From contig CM067374.1 of assembly GCA_034401795.1 (NCBI GenBank), positions 136,304,508 through 136,368,507 on the forward strand: a stretch of 64,000 bases of DNA. Reading direction: 5' to 3'. Shown piece after piece: positions 1 to 11,166 of this stretch. Positions within the stretch are counted from its first letter, which is position 1; the number at the start of each line of letters is the position of its first letter. The notes beneath the pieces were generated by a model. It had not been told where the DNA came from, ran no database searches, and saw only the letters and a program-made list of their open reading frames with translations. Source of the DNA: Chaetoderma sp. LZ-2023a. Lineage: Eukaryota; Mollusca; Caudofoveata; Chaetodermatida; Chaetodermatidae. The translations under genes were made by a program, and so were the position numbers.

Positions 1-540
1 AATTTGACCAGGTCTAGATTTACTACAATAACTTAAATTGTGCTTCCTTTTAGCGGCGTTTGTACCATTATTTTTGCTGACAAACTGTTGCGATATCATA
101 GACAGCGATGTCATATCATATCACCATCTTGTCATTATAGAAATAACAAATTTAGTCCTCTGTTAGAAACTGGTACCTAAGTACACCAAAACCCTCTGAA
201 AACCGATAATGGGTATTTACACACGGTAAATTTATTTGGAGGAATTAAAAACTTTTAATGCATGTGTTAGCCTATTTGATTGGATTTGAACTACCACGAA
301 AATAGAAACATAATCATTATAAATAAATTTTTCCTATATGAAAGTCAGAGATTTCAGTTTTAATGCAAACACACTAATGCATATTGATAATTGAAATCCT
401 GGTTACAAAGCTTAAGAACACACATTTCATAGATGCAAAAATTCCGTTATGAAAACTAGCTTTCGGTTTCAAAATTACTTGTTAATTGTTCTGTATATCC
501 CGCCTTACTGGTCTAGGAGCACCATCAGTCTGTAATGCTG
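1..540. other. AT-rich sequence without recognised features
   Basis: No open frame, tandem structure or repeat family recognised elsewhere in the window was seen here. It is presumably intergenic or unrecognised old repeat sequence. Confidence 0.4.
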
Positions 541-544
541 TCTT

Positions 545-690
545 CATCCTACTACTCTTCATCATCATCATTTTACGAAACATAAACAATTGGCTTGTTA
601 TTGTCTGAGTGTTTTTTTGTTGTAGTATGGATTGGTCAGTCTAATTCGAAAGTTATTTCCTTGATGTTTCTTGATACTACCAGCGAAATT
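545..690 (-). mobile_element. LINE 3'-end fragment (family A)
   Basis: Read on the minus strand, this stretch resembles the 3' untranslated end of the LINE at 725-3030. Both carry a block with 'caataacaagccaat' followed by a short GAT-rich tail, seen here as ATC/CAT repeats at about 555-570 on the plus strand. It looks like a 5'-truncated copy of only about 150 bp. The similarity was judged by eye. Confidence 0.5.
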
Positions 691-724
691 TTTCTACAGC
701 AACTAGTTACTAATCCGACTCGAC

Positions 725-2765
725 ATAGAATAAATCAGACTTCTACACCAACTTAATGCATCAGAAGCTTGGAACTTCCTACACAAAACATTGAGCACAG
801 TGAAAGAACAGTATATACCTACAACAAAAAACCATGGCAAGAAAAAGCACCTCTGGATTGATCGGGCGGCAACAGATTCACTCAATAGCAAAAAGCGTGC
901 ATACAAAAGATACAATGAAACTAAGAAAACTACAGATTACACACTCTACAAAATTGCTAGAAACAAAGCAACAGCATGCATCAGAAAACCAAAACAGACA
1001 TTTGAACGTAAAGTGGCAACTGAAAGTAAGAAAAATCCTAAAGCCTTTTGGAACTATGTCAAGAGTAAAACAGTTCTACGTGAATCAATTAGCAAGCTAC
1101 GTAACCCTGCAAACGACACCATGACCACAGATGATACAGAAAAAGCAAACATTCTCAACACATTTTTCTCAAACATGTTCACTCCAGAAAATCTTCTTTC
1201 TACACCAATCATTAACCCCAGAAACAATGGTACCATACTAAAAGACATATTAATAACACCTATTGCCATCGAAAATAATCTAAAAGGACTCAACCCCAAC
1301 AAAAGCAATGGCCCGGATGAAATACCAGTGAGGATACTAAAAGAAGCTGCTAAAGAAATTAGTACACCACTATGCATAATTTTCAACAAGTCTCTTGAAG
1401 AAGGCATTTTACCCGACATCTGGAAAATGGCAAATGTATGCTGCATACACAAAAAAGGTTCCAAGAATGACCCAAGCAACTACAGACCAATCAGTCTCAC
1501 TTCTACATTATGCAAGGTCCTAGAATCTTTTATAAGAGACAGTATTGTAAATTTCCTGGAAACGGCTAATCTATTTACCAAATGTCAGCATGGATTTAGA
1601 CGTAAAAGATCATGTAAAACTCAACTACTAGAATACCTGGAGGATTTAACAGCCATGCTTGACTCAAACGAACCTGTCGATGCAATATATTTAGACTTTT
1701 CAAAAGCTTTCGATACTGTGCCACACCAACGACTCCAAACAAAACTGAGAAGCTATGGTATTGGCGAAAATTTAGTAAAATGGATAGGGAACTTCTTAAG
1801 CAACAGGAGCCAGAGTTAGAATTAATGATGCATCATCGGACTGGATTGAGGTGACCAGCGGCGTGCCACAAGGAAGTGTTCTAGGACCTATACTTTTTCT
1901 GATATATATATAAATGACCTACCTGATCGATTAACCTGCCACTGCAAAATATTTGCAGATGATACAAAGATGTACGGCAACCCAGCTACCAGTCAGATTC
2001 AGGAAAACATAAATAAAGTATGTAAATGGTCGCAGACATGGCAACTATCTTTCAACACAGACAAAACGCATGTCATGCACTTCGGCAGAAATAACCCTCA
2101 AACCAAATACTATATGACAGATACACCTGATCCACATCCTGTATCAACATCAGATGTAGAAAAAGATTTGGGGGTTCATGTCGACAGAAACCTCTCTTTT
2201 GACATACATATAGGGAACATTGTATCCAAGGCAAACAGTACAATATGACTAATCAAGAGATCATTTACCAACATTGATCAATCTACTTTCACGCTACTAT
2301 ACAAATCACTTGTGCGACCCATTCTTGAATACTGCAACTCAGCATGGTCTCCAAGACTGAAAAGGCAATCGCAGCTATTAGAAAGAGTACAACGCAGAGC
2401 AACAAAACTTGTCCCACAAATCAGAGAGTATAGCTACACAGAAAGACTTGAAGCCCTAAATCTAATGTCACTGAAATATAGACGGTTTCGTGGAGATTTG
2501 ATTGAAACATTCAAACTCATCAAAGATCTATATAATATTGATAAGAACTACTTTTTCGAACTGTCCAATGTCACACGGACCAGAGGTTATAGGCTCAAGC
2601 TCAACATAAAACGTAGCAGCAAAGATATTCGGAAGCACTCCTTCGCAAATAGAGTGGCACCACATTGGAATTCACTGCCAACAACAATAGTCGAAGCAAC
2701 CACAGTCGAAATATTCAAGGGCAAACTAGACATCTTTTTCAAAAAAAGAATTCGACTGAACACAA
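725..2765 (+). pseudogene. LINE reverse transcriptase (broken)
   Basis: The first open segment (791-1819) encodes a basic linker and the N-terminal half of a reverse transcriptase that would copy the LINE RNA at a nicked target. Readable RT blocks are NPNKSNGPDEIP, NYRPISLTS and YLDFSKAFDTVPH. After a stop at 1817-1819 the homology continues in another frame with the block GVPQGSVLGP near 1861 and the catalytic box FADDT at 1952-1966. The frame then runs through 1970-2248 and, after a TGA, 2312-2765. The last part contains the C-terminal signature RPILEYCNSAWSP and an FANRVAPHWNSLP block common to invertebrate LINEs. No ATG or endonuclease domain precedes it; an in-frame stop lies at about 729. 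At least three frame lesions make it a pseudogene. Confidence 0.85.
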
Positions 2766-3030
2766 TTAATTGTGGTGTGGCTTTGGACGTTGCTGTTACA
2801 CATATGCTTATACAACATATGTGAGCCGTCAATTCCCAAAGTCATAATACAATTATTACATCACAGTAGACTAATCTTGAAACAGCCTGTGCATCTACAT
2901 GAACATGCACACATGAAGATAGCTACACGTGTTGTATCCAGACCAGGGTTGCCTGCCCTACCAGTTTAGCACTGAGGCAATAACAAGCCAATGGCTTATG
3001 CCTTGTAAATTGATGATGATGATGATGATG
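725..3030 (+). mobile_element. Non-LTR retrotransposon (CR1/jockey-like), 5' truncated, with 3' tail
   Basis: This is the best preserved LINE fragment in the window. It starts in the linker upstream of reverse transcriptase (RT) and runs through the whole RT and C-terminal region to a 3' untranslated tail that ends in a (GAT)n microsatellite at about 3010-3030. A simple-repeat 3' tail is typical of CR1-like LINEs. The endonuclease domain is absent, so the copy is 5' truncated. Frame breaks at about 1819, 1910 and 2246 show that it is dead. CR1 versus jockey placement is by motif impression and would need a tree. Confidence 0.85.
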
Positions 3031-3150
3031 AACTTAACTGATGTAGAGTTTAACGTAAAGCTTATTGTCGTTTCAGTGTCATCATCATGTTCGTCATCAT
3101 CATCATCATCATCATCCATCATTATCATCATCATCACCATCATCATCATC
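3010..3150. repeat. GAT/ATC trinucleotide microsatellites at tail-to-tail LINE ends
   Basis: A (GAT)n run at 3010-3030 ends the plus-strand LINE. A second ATC-rich run at 3078-3150 starts the minus-strand LINE copy. Both are simple-repeat tails of the same LINE family meeting tail to tail. Confidence 0.75.
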
Positions 3151-3270
3151 ATTTTACGATGCATAAGCCATTGTTTTGTTATTGCCTCAATGTTTTTGTT
3201 GTATGGCTTGTTCAGTCTAATTCAAAAGTTCGTTCCTTGAAGTCGATCTCTAGTTTGTTATTGAGTGGTT
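3080..3270 (-). mobile_element. LINE family A 3' end (minus-strand copy)
   Basis: On the minus strand this reproduces the 3' untranslated end of the 725-3030 LINE, with the 'ggcttatgcatcgtaaa' type block followed by ATG/ATC trinucleotides. The coding part of the same orientation resumes at about 3857, so roughly 600 bp of other sequence lies between them. Confidence 0.6.
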
Positions 3271-3384
3271 TGACTGTTGTTGCTTGATTTAGTCTCCTCG
3301 AAACCGTTAGATTTAAGACGTTGATCTTTACCACTCCGATGTCAATATTCTATATTTTGCTGTGTCAATAACAAAGAAGCTGGT

Positions 3385-3470
3385 GTGCATTTTTCAACAA
3401 TTTGGTTGATGATGTTGTCAATGACAGCAGCGTCCCCTATCAAATTTGCTGAAAAATTAAACCAGACCAA
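3385..3470. repeat. Imperfect foldback (MITE-like)
   Basis: The left arm 'tttttcaacaatttggttga' and the right arm 'caaatttgctgaaaaa' can pair imperfectly around a loop containing 'gttgtcaatgacagcagc'. It resembles the better foldback at 40710-40800, including the theme 'ctggtgtgcatttttcaac'. Confidence 0.45.
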
Positions 3471-3482
3471 ATTTAGTTTAAT

Positions 3483-3854
3483 TTGAAAATTCAAAATTCT
3501 GACATCAGGGTAGAAAGAGCGAGCACTGATTTGTGGAAATGCTGTGGTTGCAGATGGGTGTTCCTCGTATCAGCTGTGGTGTGCCCCATCACTCATGGTT
3601 ACACCCTGCTGTGCCTAGCATTTTATTACTTGTTGACTTGTGGAGGCCTTGTTCTTATTGCTGTTGTTTTCATCTTCTGTGTTCATCGCTATCCGAGTCT
3701 CCTTCTCTACACTAGTCTCTTCATGCTACCACAAAATGCGGAGGTGGAAGCGGAGACCTATCTACTGATAATTGAAATCACTACAGAGTATATTCTGGCT
3801 GATACACAGGCTACTCCAAGATCAGTTTACTGTATTGGAAGAGTTGCAGTATGA
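3483..3854 (+). CDS. Doubtful 123-codon ORF with hydrophobic segments
   Basis: This open frame from ATG encodes a Cys-rich start and two hydrophobic stretches (around residues 26-60 and 70-80), so it could be read as a two-pass membrane protein. No family is recognised. It sits between two pieces of a minus-strand LINE, where chance ORFs are expected, and there is no sign of splice sites or promoter elements. I list it only because it lies in sequence not explained by a repeat; it is probably not a gene. Confidence 0.12.
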   Translation: MKIQNSDIRVERASTDLWKCCGCRWVFLVSAVVCPITHGYTLLCLAFYYLLTCGGLVLIAVVFIFCVHRYPSLLLYTSLFMLPQNAEVEAETYLLIIEITTEYILADTQATPRSVYCIGRVAV

Positions 3855-3856
3855 CT

Positions 3857-4390
3857 TTGTGAGATGCCTGTTCAGTCAAATTCAAATGTTCTTTATTTAA
3901 ATAGATATCTAGTTTACTCTTGAATAATTCAACTGTTGTTGCTTCGACTATTGTAGCTGGCAGTGAATTCCACTGTGGTACCACTCTGTTAGCGAAAAAG
4001 TCCTTGCAAATATCTTCGTTGCTGCATTTTATGTTGAGCTTGAAGCTATGACCTCTGGTTTGTAATACTGAGTGGTTAGAAAATGTTGTCCTTATCAATG
4101 TTATATAGGTCCCTAGTGAGTTTGAATGTTTCAATTAGATCTCCTCGAAATCGTCTATATTTCAGTGACTTTAGATTTAGTGATTCAAGTCTTTCCGTGT
4201 AGCTATACTCTCTGATTTGAGGGACGAGTTTTGTTGCTCGGCATTGTACTCTTTCTAATAGCTGTCATTTCCATTTCAGTCTTGGTGACCATGCCAAATT
4301 GCAGTGCTCGAGAATAGGTCTCACGAGAGACTTGTACAAGAGTGTGAAAGTAGATGGGCCTATGTTACTCACATGTATACTCACAGGTCC
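3857..4390 (-). pseudogene. LINE family A reverse transcriptase C-terminus (broken)
   Basis: The minus strand encodes the same C-terminal region as the plus-strand LINE at 2312-2765, including SLVRPILEHCN near 4310, REYSYTERLE near 4200 and FANRVVPQWNSLPATIVEA near 3970. Several frame breaks are present. It is a second, older copy of the same LINE family in the opposite orientation. Its upper end at about 4390 abuts a different LINE lineage. Confidence 0.75.
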
Positions 4391-4439
4391 TCTTTTGACT
4401 GTAGGGTTAAGTACCTGCTTCTGTCAGCTCCGTGTTATT

Positions 4440-5300
4440 AAACATGGTGTTTCATGCATGGTTGAGTTATAATTTTCTCATTATAGTTAAACTGTAAAGG
4501 TTGCTGTTGCCAATATTTATCTAGTACAGATTCGAATGCTTTTGCTGACTTAGCATTGACAACTGTTTCAGGCAAATCATTCCATGAGTCTACGACTCTG
4601 TATTGTGAAGAAGTTCTTCCTGAAGTTTAGCCTTGCTCGTCTTTTGTATACTTTCAGAGAATGTCATCTGGTTATACTGTTATATGACAGTGGAATAGAT
4701 AGGTTCACTTCTTCCGTATCATATTTGCCGGAGAGTATCATGTGAAGTTCTATGAGATCGCCCCTGAGTTGACGGTATGCTAAAGTTGGTAGTCTTTCTT
4801 CATAAGTTTTGTTGTATAATCCTGATATGAGTTTAGTTGCTCTACGTTGGATGTTTTCTATGGCCGTTATTTGTCTTTTTAGATGCGGGCTCCATAGTTG
4901 ATTAGCATATTCTAAATGAGGTCTTACGAAGCAGTGTACAGAATCCTGAATGAATCAATGTCAAGAAACTCCATAGTCCATCAGATTATTCCCATCATTG
5001 AATTAGCTTTGTTTATTTTATCCTTAATGTGTGAGTCAAAGGAGAGGTTACCATCGATGACTACACATGTGTCCTTTTCCTGGTGTGATACATCCATTGG
5101 TTGAACCGTTTCTCTGAGTTGGTATGGGTTTTTTTTGTGAACAGTGGAGTTTCCAATTCGCATTACCGCACATTTATCTGGATGAAAGCATAAAAGCCAT
5201 TTGTCTGCCCATTCTTGAACACGATAGATATCTTCTTGGAACTGGATAGTGTCATCGTTGTTCATTATTGTTCTGAATGTTTTATTGTGTCTTGTGTATG
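4440..5300 (-). pseudogene. LINE family B reverse transcriptase, C-terminal half (broken)
   Basis: Reading on the minus strand, recognisable RT-downstream blocks are EDIYRVQEWADKWLLCFHPD near 5200, GNLSFDSHIKDKINKAN near 5020, VRPHLEYANQLWSP near 4890 and IQRRATKLI near 4840. These are the palm and thumb region after the FADD box in CR1-like LINEs. The sequence is clearly different from family A. Internal stops and shifts are present. The open frame continues to 5493 without recognised similarity. Confidence 0.7.
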
Positions 5301-5640
5301 CCCAATTTTTACATTTGAGTGATTGGGTTGTGACACTATGTCTTCTCGGTTGAGCTAGTAGATTTAGATTCAGAAGCATTCTTTGTTTTTGCTTTTTGGA
5401 TACCAATTTACATACTTCCAATACAGGTTGTTCGCCGAAGGCATTGCCCATAGTGACACCTAACATTAAACTTACATATACAATTACACACACAGCTTAG
5501 CATAGACTGTGATATATACTTGTGAACGTACAGATGCGGTACTGAGTTAAGTAGACATGGAACAAAAAAAGAGCACACAATACGACACATCTGTTTTTCT
5601 TTTTAGTTATTGAGATTAGAAATTTGTATTTGAGGGCGGG

Positions 5641-5660
5641 TGGTGGGGGGGGGGGGGTTA
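5641..5660. repeat. Poly-G rich tract
   Basis: A run of about 14 G residues is embedded in 'gtggtggggg' context. It is low-complexity sequence. Confidence 0.8.
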
Positions 5661-5740
5661 CTATTTAGTAGTAGCACTTGTTGATGTGCGTTAGTTGGAA
5701 AGAATAAGTAGTCATGATAGCAGGAATAGTGCATTATGAT

Positions 5741-5752
5741 GTAGTAGTAGAC

Positions 5753-5829
<77 letters not shown>

Positions 5830-5857
5830 TGTCGTTGTCGTTGTCGTTGTTGTTGTG
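5741..5857. repeat. (AGT)n microsatellite followed by (GTT/GTC)n
   Basis: About 28 consecutive AGT triplets (5741-5829) pass into GTC/GTT triplets to about 5857. The long poly-Val and poly-Tyr open frames here are artefacts of this repeat. Confidence 0.95.
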
Positions 5858-6642
5858 TTTGTTATGATAGTGGCTATGACAGTGATACAGGAAGTGTGTG
5901 GTCTTGGCTATCATGTCATTATGTAATGATGGCTGTTTAGTGTGTTATCTAGATCTAGTATGTATTAAGTATGCTAGTTTTAATTGTCTTTGTATGATTT
6001 TAGTGTTAGTATTTTTTCGTGTGTTTGTTTATCTGTTTTATTCCACGCTTTGATGGCACCAATTAAAATTCTACGTTTTCCGTGTCTGTTTATGTGTATC
6101 TAATGTGGAGATCATGTTTGTTCCTAGTGTTGTGTGTGGCTTTCGATGTTGTTTGCAAAGCTGTGGATTATAGCTTTAGGTAGGATTTTGTGATTAAAGG
6201 CTCTGGCAATGTTTATCATCTGTGACTTACCAATGTCTGTGAGTTTAAGAAGCTTTTTGTGTTTTGAATATGTTTTGACCCTTTGCTGCTTTTGAAAACA
6301 TTTTAATGCATTTTTTCTGCATGCTTTGTTATTTGTGTTAATTTGCCTCTTTGTGTATTAGTCCAGATGACATTGCAGCGTGTGAGGTGTGGGAGGATCA
6401 ATGTGGAATACAGGGTTTTAATAGTGGCTTGTGTTAGGTATGGCTATAGTCTTTGAATGACCCCATGCCTCTTGCCACTTTAGCTGTGACTACCTCAATT
6501 TGTTTGCCCCAGGTCGGGTTCTTGTCTAAATAAATTCCTAAGAATTTAGCAAAAGGAGCTTCCTCAATTTCGTTTTTATTAATATAGATTTTTAGAATAC
6601 TATTGTGTATTGATTGTCTAGACTTTGAAAATAGCATATATA

Positions 6643-8288
6643 CACCTGTGCAAAAGTTAAGCACCACCCTATTTTTACGCACATGCGAGGGTATATTCAT
6701 GTGCTATGAAGAAAGCAATAGCATAAACATGTATGTACCCATCCATCTTAGTGCAAGAGGTAATAATGCAACTAGAGGAATGCTGATTATGATGGTGGGG
6801 AAACACTGTATGTTTTTGTTTGAACTTGAAAACGAGGCCTGAATATGGTTACGTTGACACAACTGACAACTATTGCCCTACAGTTGACACACATGGCTAG
6901 ATTGTCATTAATGGTGTCTGAAAACGAAGTTTAACATCTGTGCACGAGTTTGAGACTGTCATTATTAATACCGGGTATATCCACCTTGTGCCTGGATGAC
7001 GGCCTGGACACGACGTCTCATGCTGGTCACCAACCAACTGATACGCCATTGTGGTATTCGTTGCCATTCAAGATGGAGTGCGTCTGTTAATTCCTGTAGG
7101 TTCTGCACAGGAGGATCCCTCCTTCTCACCATGTTTCCCAGAATGTCCCAGATATGCTCAATAGGGTTCATGTCAGGGCTCCTTGCTGGTTTCGATGGCA
7201 TTCTGGCGGAGGTATTCATGCACAGCTCTAGCACGATGTGGTCGGGCGTTGTCATCCATGAATATAGGGTGGGTTCCAGGTGCATGATTTACAAAATGAG
7301 GGACCACAACTCTATCCAGTATGGAATCTTGATATCTTTGTCCATTTAGTGTTCCAGGTACAGTCAACAGATCCAGCTTACAATCAAATGAGATGCACCC
7401 CCATATCATAACGGAACCTCCACCAAATGGAACTTCTTCCATGATGTTACGTTGGTCGTACGCAGTGCGTCTGGACCTCCATACACGAGTTCGACCATCT
7501 GTGGCATGAAGCAGGAACCGACTTTCATCGGACCAGTGTACCCATCTCCAGGATCTCATGTTCCAGTGTCTTCTTTCGTTGCACCACCTCAGACGCTCCT
7601 CTTTGTGGTGTGCAGTGAGGAGAGGACGTCTGACAGGTCTCCTAGCTTTCATGCCAGCAGCATACAGTCTCCTTTTGACGGTAGACATTGACACTCTATT
7701 GCGCGTTTCCCATTGCTGGCTGAGCACTCTGCTGATGGTGAATGGAGATCTCCTAACAAGGCGTACTAGGGCTCGATCATCACAGGCAGTAGTCTTCTTC
7801 GGTCTTCCAGATCTAGGCCTGTCCTTCACCTCGTTAGTTTGCCCATGTTTTGCAATCAAACGACTGATTACAGTATGGTTAATGTTCAGCTGTCTGCCAA
7901 TCTCTCTGCATGACATACCAGTGGTATGCATGCCTATGATTTGCCATTTCACACGATCACTTAACCTTCGTCTTGCCATAGCGGTTCACAATCAAGAGCT
8001 AATTCTCTCTGTACAAATAAACCACGGTCATGAACACAAAATTCCTAATCTTGTCGCCTAAATCTGTATGTAATGTTCTACACCTCAAACTGGACTTTTA
8101 CATAACTGAACACGTGTGCTGTTTCCCGCCACGCACGGACATCAAGCGGCGTGAAGTCATGCATGCATGTGCATTTCGTACTTGGAATTATGTCAGCTAA
8201 CGCGGGGACAAAAAGTATGTCAACCTAGTTGTACCATCATGTTTCTACGTTCTATTGTTTTTGCTGGTGCTTAACTTTTGCACAGGTG
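6643..8288 (-). mobile_element. Tc1/mariner-family DNA transposon
   Basis: The element is bounded by 24-bp inverted repeats reading CACCTGTGCAAAAGTTAAGC at the left (from 6643) and its complement at the right (to 8288), followed by matching CACCA/TGGTG. TA dinucleotides flank both ends (6641-6642 and 8289-8290), as expected for a Tc1/mariner target duplication. It is 1646 bp long and contains one transposase gene on the minus strand with untranslated spacers on each side. Confidence 0.93.
6965..7979 (-). pseudogene. Tc1-like transposase, one frameshift
   Basis: A DDE transposase would excise and reinsert the surrounding element at TA sites. The frame opens at ATG 7979 and runs 268 codons. 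The N-terminal 60 residues form a helix-turn-helix (MSCREIGRQLNINHTVISRL) followed by a GRPKKTT linker. The first catalytic Asp lies in HWSDESRF, preceding an FGGGSVMIWGCIS block, and the second in FMDDNARPHRA. The frame then shifts at about 7180-7200 into the one that carries RSPDMNPIEHIWDILG with the catalytic Glu and continues to 6965. The order and spacing fit the DD34E Tc1 group, with a few bases probably missing at the shift. The catalytic residues are all still present, so decay seems recent compared with the host LINE. Confidence 0.9.
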
Positions 8289-8375
8289 TATAGTTTGTTT
8301 TATCGACAATAGCATATAGTTTGTTTTATCAACATGTAATGCATATAGTTTGTTTTATCAACATTTAATGATAGC
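8289..8375. repeat. Short tandem duplication beside the Tc1 insertion
   Basis: The block 'atagtttgttttatc' occurs three times with spacing of about 30 bp immediately right of the transposon. It lies within LINE family C coding sequence and extends it, so it is a local duplication of the insertion-site flank. Confidence 0.65.
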
Positions 8376-8786
8376 TTGTTTACTTTGAACCAATTAATAA
8401 CTTCTTCCATTTCTTTATTTACTCTTTCATATAATACGTTTTTGTCGGAGCAAAAGGCATTGGTTTCATCGGCAAACAGTATTAGTGACAAATTGTGGCA
8501 GAGGGTCGAGAATTGCTCCCTGAGAAAAACCACAGGTTAATTTCCCGTTTTCAGAGCAGGTTGCATTAAATTGCATGCATTGTGTTCTATCAGTGAAGTA
8601 GCTCTGAATTCAGGCAAGTGCACATCCTCGGATTCCATAATAGGTCAGTTTTCCTAATAAAATATTGTGTTTGATAGTATCAAAGGCTTTCGAAAGGTCC
8701 AAGAAGATGCCCAATATATGATCTTTCTTTTCAATTGATTCAATTAGTTTTCTGTCATTTCAACTAGTGCGAGCATTGTTGATATA

Positions 8787-9233
8787 CTAGGACTTGCCAG
8801 TCAGGATACACGATCGCTTGTGGTGTAGCTTGAAGCAGAAGTCGCGTGTAACTTCCTCCAAGGCGGCTAATAATGGGTTTGTTATGGGAAATGCATGTAG
8901 TGTGTCAAGAATAACCTTAGTAGACTCCACATCTGAATGATCATTCATAGTGTGATGGTACCTAGCTACAAGTATGTTGTCAGTTTTCTTTATGGATGGC
9001 ATTTGGGACGACTCAAGGCTGGAACACCGTAACAGAAAGTGTTCTGTAGTTTCAGCTACAGAATTGTGCAAAGGACAATTTGTGTTCGGGGCATGATTCC
9101 GTGTATGACCACCATATAGATTATATCTTTGAGTCAGTAGTTTTGACTTCACACTGGCCTTAGCGACGGTTAAAGAATTTGTATTATTTGTTTCCCATAC
9201 AGAATGGCATCGTCCCATGGTACAAGAATGCAT
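8787..9233 (-). pseudogene. LINE family D C-terminal zinc-knuckle region
   Basis: This 148-codon minus-strand frame has the Cys/His arrangement CPLHNSVAETTEHFLLRC, which is the terminal domain found downstream of RT in many invertebrate LINEs. A preceding block (LLTQRYNLYGGHTRNH) fits the same region. The RT itself is not present above 9233. It ends exactly where the family C fragment begins, suggesting one LINE piece was inserted next to another. Confidence 0.65.
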
Positions 9234-9379
9234 ATTAAGATAGGTTATTGTGATCTTGGATGAAACTCCTTCAATGAGAAGATTTCACCAATCGCTGTCA
9301 ATCTTTTGACGCACTGTTGCTTCCAGAATATTTTGAAGGTTGATGCTTTACGAGCTCAAAGGTTGATACTGAATCAGAA

Positions 9380-10800
9380 ATTGTCTTATGAAGCGAAGTA
9401 GTAAATCGCACAAACCTGGGTTGATGAACAAGACACTATTAAAACGATAAAACAAAAACATGATCTCTGGAAGCGACATAGGTTTAGTAATTCGCCATAT
9501 AACTATGTTGTGTATGTCAGACAATGCACTTTCACAATCCAGCAATGTAAGGCATCACACAGGAAATATGAAAAGGATCTCGTTAAAAATTGTAAGGGAA
9601 ATCCCAAAAGGTTTTATAGTTACCGATACATTCGTAATACACAAAAAGTTAATATCACTGTCAGTAAACTAGAAAAAGAGGATGACATCATGGCTAGTGA
9701 TGATCTTGAAAATGCAGATTGATTGTAAACTTTTCAAATATTTGTAAAGGATGAAGATAACATCATGCCAGATTTTCCAGATAGGGTATCAGATGAGGAA
9801 ACTATTCACGAAATAGTCTTTACAGAAAACGATATTATTAACAAACTAAGATTACTAAAGGAAGATAAAGCCATGGGCCCCAATGAAATACATCCAAAAT
9901 TATTGAAGGAATGTGCAGAGGACATCACGAAACATATACATATATTGATCACGTGCTCACTATTAAAAGGATATTTACCCAGCAGCGGGAAAACCGACAC
10001 TGTCGTACCTTTTTGTTTAAAAAGGAAGTAAAAAGTTACCTGAAAATTACAGACCGATTTCTCTCACTTGCATAATATGCAAAGTAATGGAATCACCTAG
10101 TAGAGATAAATTAAATGAAACACTTTTACATAAATAACCTGTTTACGTTACATCAACACAGGTTAATAAAAAAAACCCAGAACATGTCTAACCAACTTAC
10201 TAGACATTTGAAAATTGGACTAAGTGCCTAGACCAAGGCCCGTGCATAGATAACATTTTTCTCAAGTATAAGGCCTTTTATAGTGGTCCCCATAAAAAAC
10301 TTATCCACAAATTGCATGCCTATGGTATTAGGGGTAGCGTTTTAGTGTGGATCAAGGAATTTCTACAAAATCGACAAATGAAAGTCTGTGTTAGGGGAAG
10401 CTTCTCTGAATCTATTGATATAAGTAGTGAGTTTCCATATAAAGCTTTTTGTAGATGACAGCAAAATTTGGAATGAAATATGCAATGCATCTGATAATCA
10501 GCAATTACAGTCTCGCCTAGATATCCTTTGCAATTGGGCAAAACCATTGGATATTGGGTTTTGACACTGACTAGTGCAAAGTTGCTTAAGTATATTACGA
10601 CTTATGACCCTTAAACAGTGTAGATTAAGACAGGATATGATAGAGACATATAAAATACTAACAGGTAAGGAAAATATAAACCTAGGCCAATTCTTCCTCC
10701 CTGCTGTTAAAATGCGTCTATGTAGAAATTCTAAGAAAACTATTCAAACCTAGGTGTAGAACCCAATTGATAAAGCTTTCTTTAGTCAAAGAATTATATG
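9380..10800 (+). pseudogene. LINE family E reverse transcriptase (broken)
   Basis: A plus-strand LINE can be followed through at least four frames. The linker is at 9380-9722 (QCKASHRKYEKDLVKNCKG then NPKRFYSYRYI). RT block 0-1 is at 9765-10020 (KLRLLKEDKAMGPNEIHPKL). Block 2 is at about 10030-10070 (LPENYRPISLTC). A HAYGIRGSVLVWIKEFLQNR block lies at about 10310-10375, and a C-terminal QCRLRQDMIETYKILTG region near 10615-10665. The catalytic FADD region is missing or deleted between about 10430 and 10600. It is an old, heavily damaged copy. Confidence 0.75.
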
Positions 10801-10859
10801 TCATTGAGATAGCCTAGCTGATCATGTGGTCAACGCAAAAAACACAATACAATTTTAAG

Positions 10860-11166
10860 AAGTAATTAGATCGGATCTTGGAGGGAAATGGATATATAAA
10901 TAGGCCTACAACTTATCTTCGTCCATCAAATGTAACTGTAACTAACTGTAACTGTATAATGCCCCATCTGTGGGAAATAGTTCTTTACTGCAAGTTGGTG
11001 TCTGATGACGTTTGTCTCAACAGAGCACGGCGTGACATGTTTATGAATAATGCCAGCATCCTCTTGTGTAGATGTCCTTCAGTCATGCTCTGTAGAAGTC
11101 GTCCAGCATTTGAACGTCAGTTTTTGATACAACAACAGCTCTATGGACCATGTAGAAGGACTGGAG
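10860..11166. other. Unassigned spacer between LINE fragments
   Basis: A 98-codon plus-strand frame (10878-11174) exists but has no recognisable domain. Nothing else is supported here. Confidence 0.3.

Larger units (their letters stand above)
5950..8770 (-). mobile_element. LINE family C fragment, interrupted by a Tc1-like element
   Basis: The minus strand carries a decayed LINE from an FLDLSKAFDTIKHN motif near 8710 down to a C-terminal KRRILIGAIKAWNKI-type block near 6040. The middle is split by the Tc1-like element at 6643-8288. The fragment on the right (8300-8533) holds FADETN and a KLSLNVDKTNYM block; the fragment on the left (6434-6640) resumes with MLFSKSRQS and GIYLDKNPTWGKQI. The RT active-site box has FADE in place of FADD, so it would be inactive even without the insertion. 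Confidence 0.8.

Noticed and set aside
5603-5926. Poly-Tyr and poly-Val open frames
   Set aside because: They are the two strands of an (AGT)n microsatellite.
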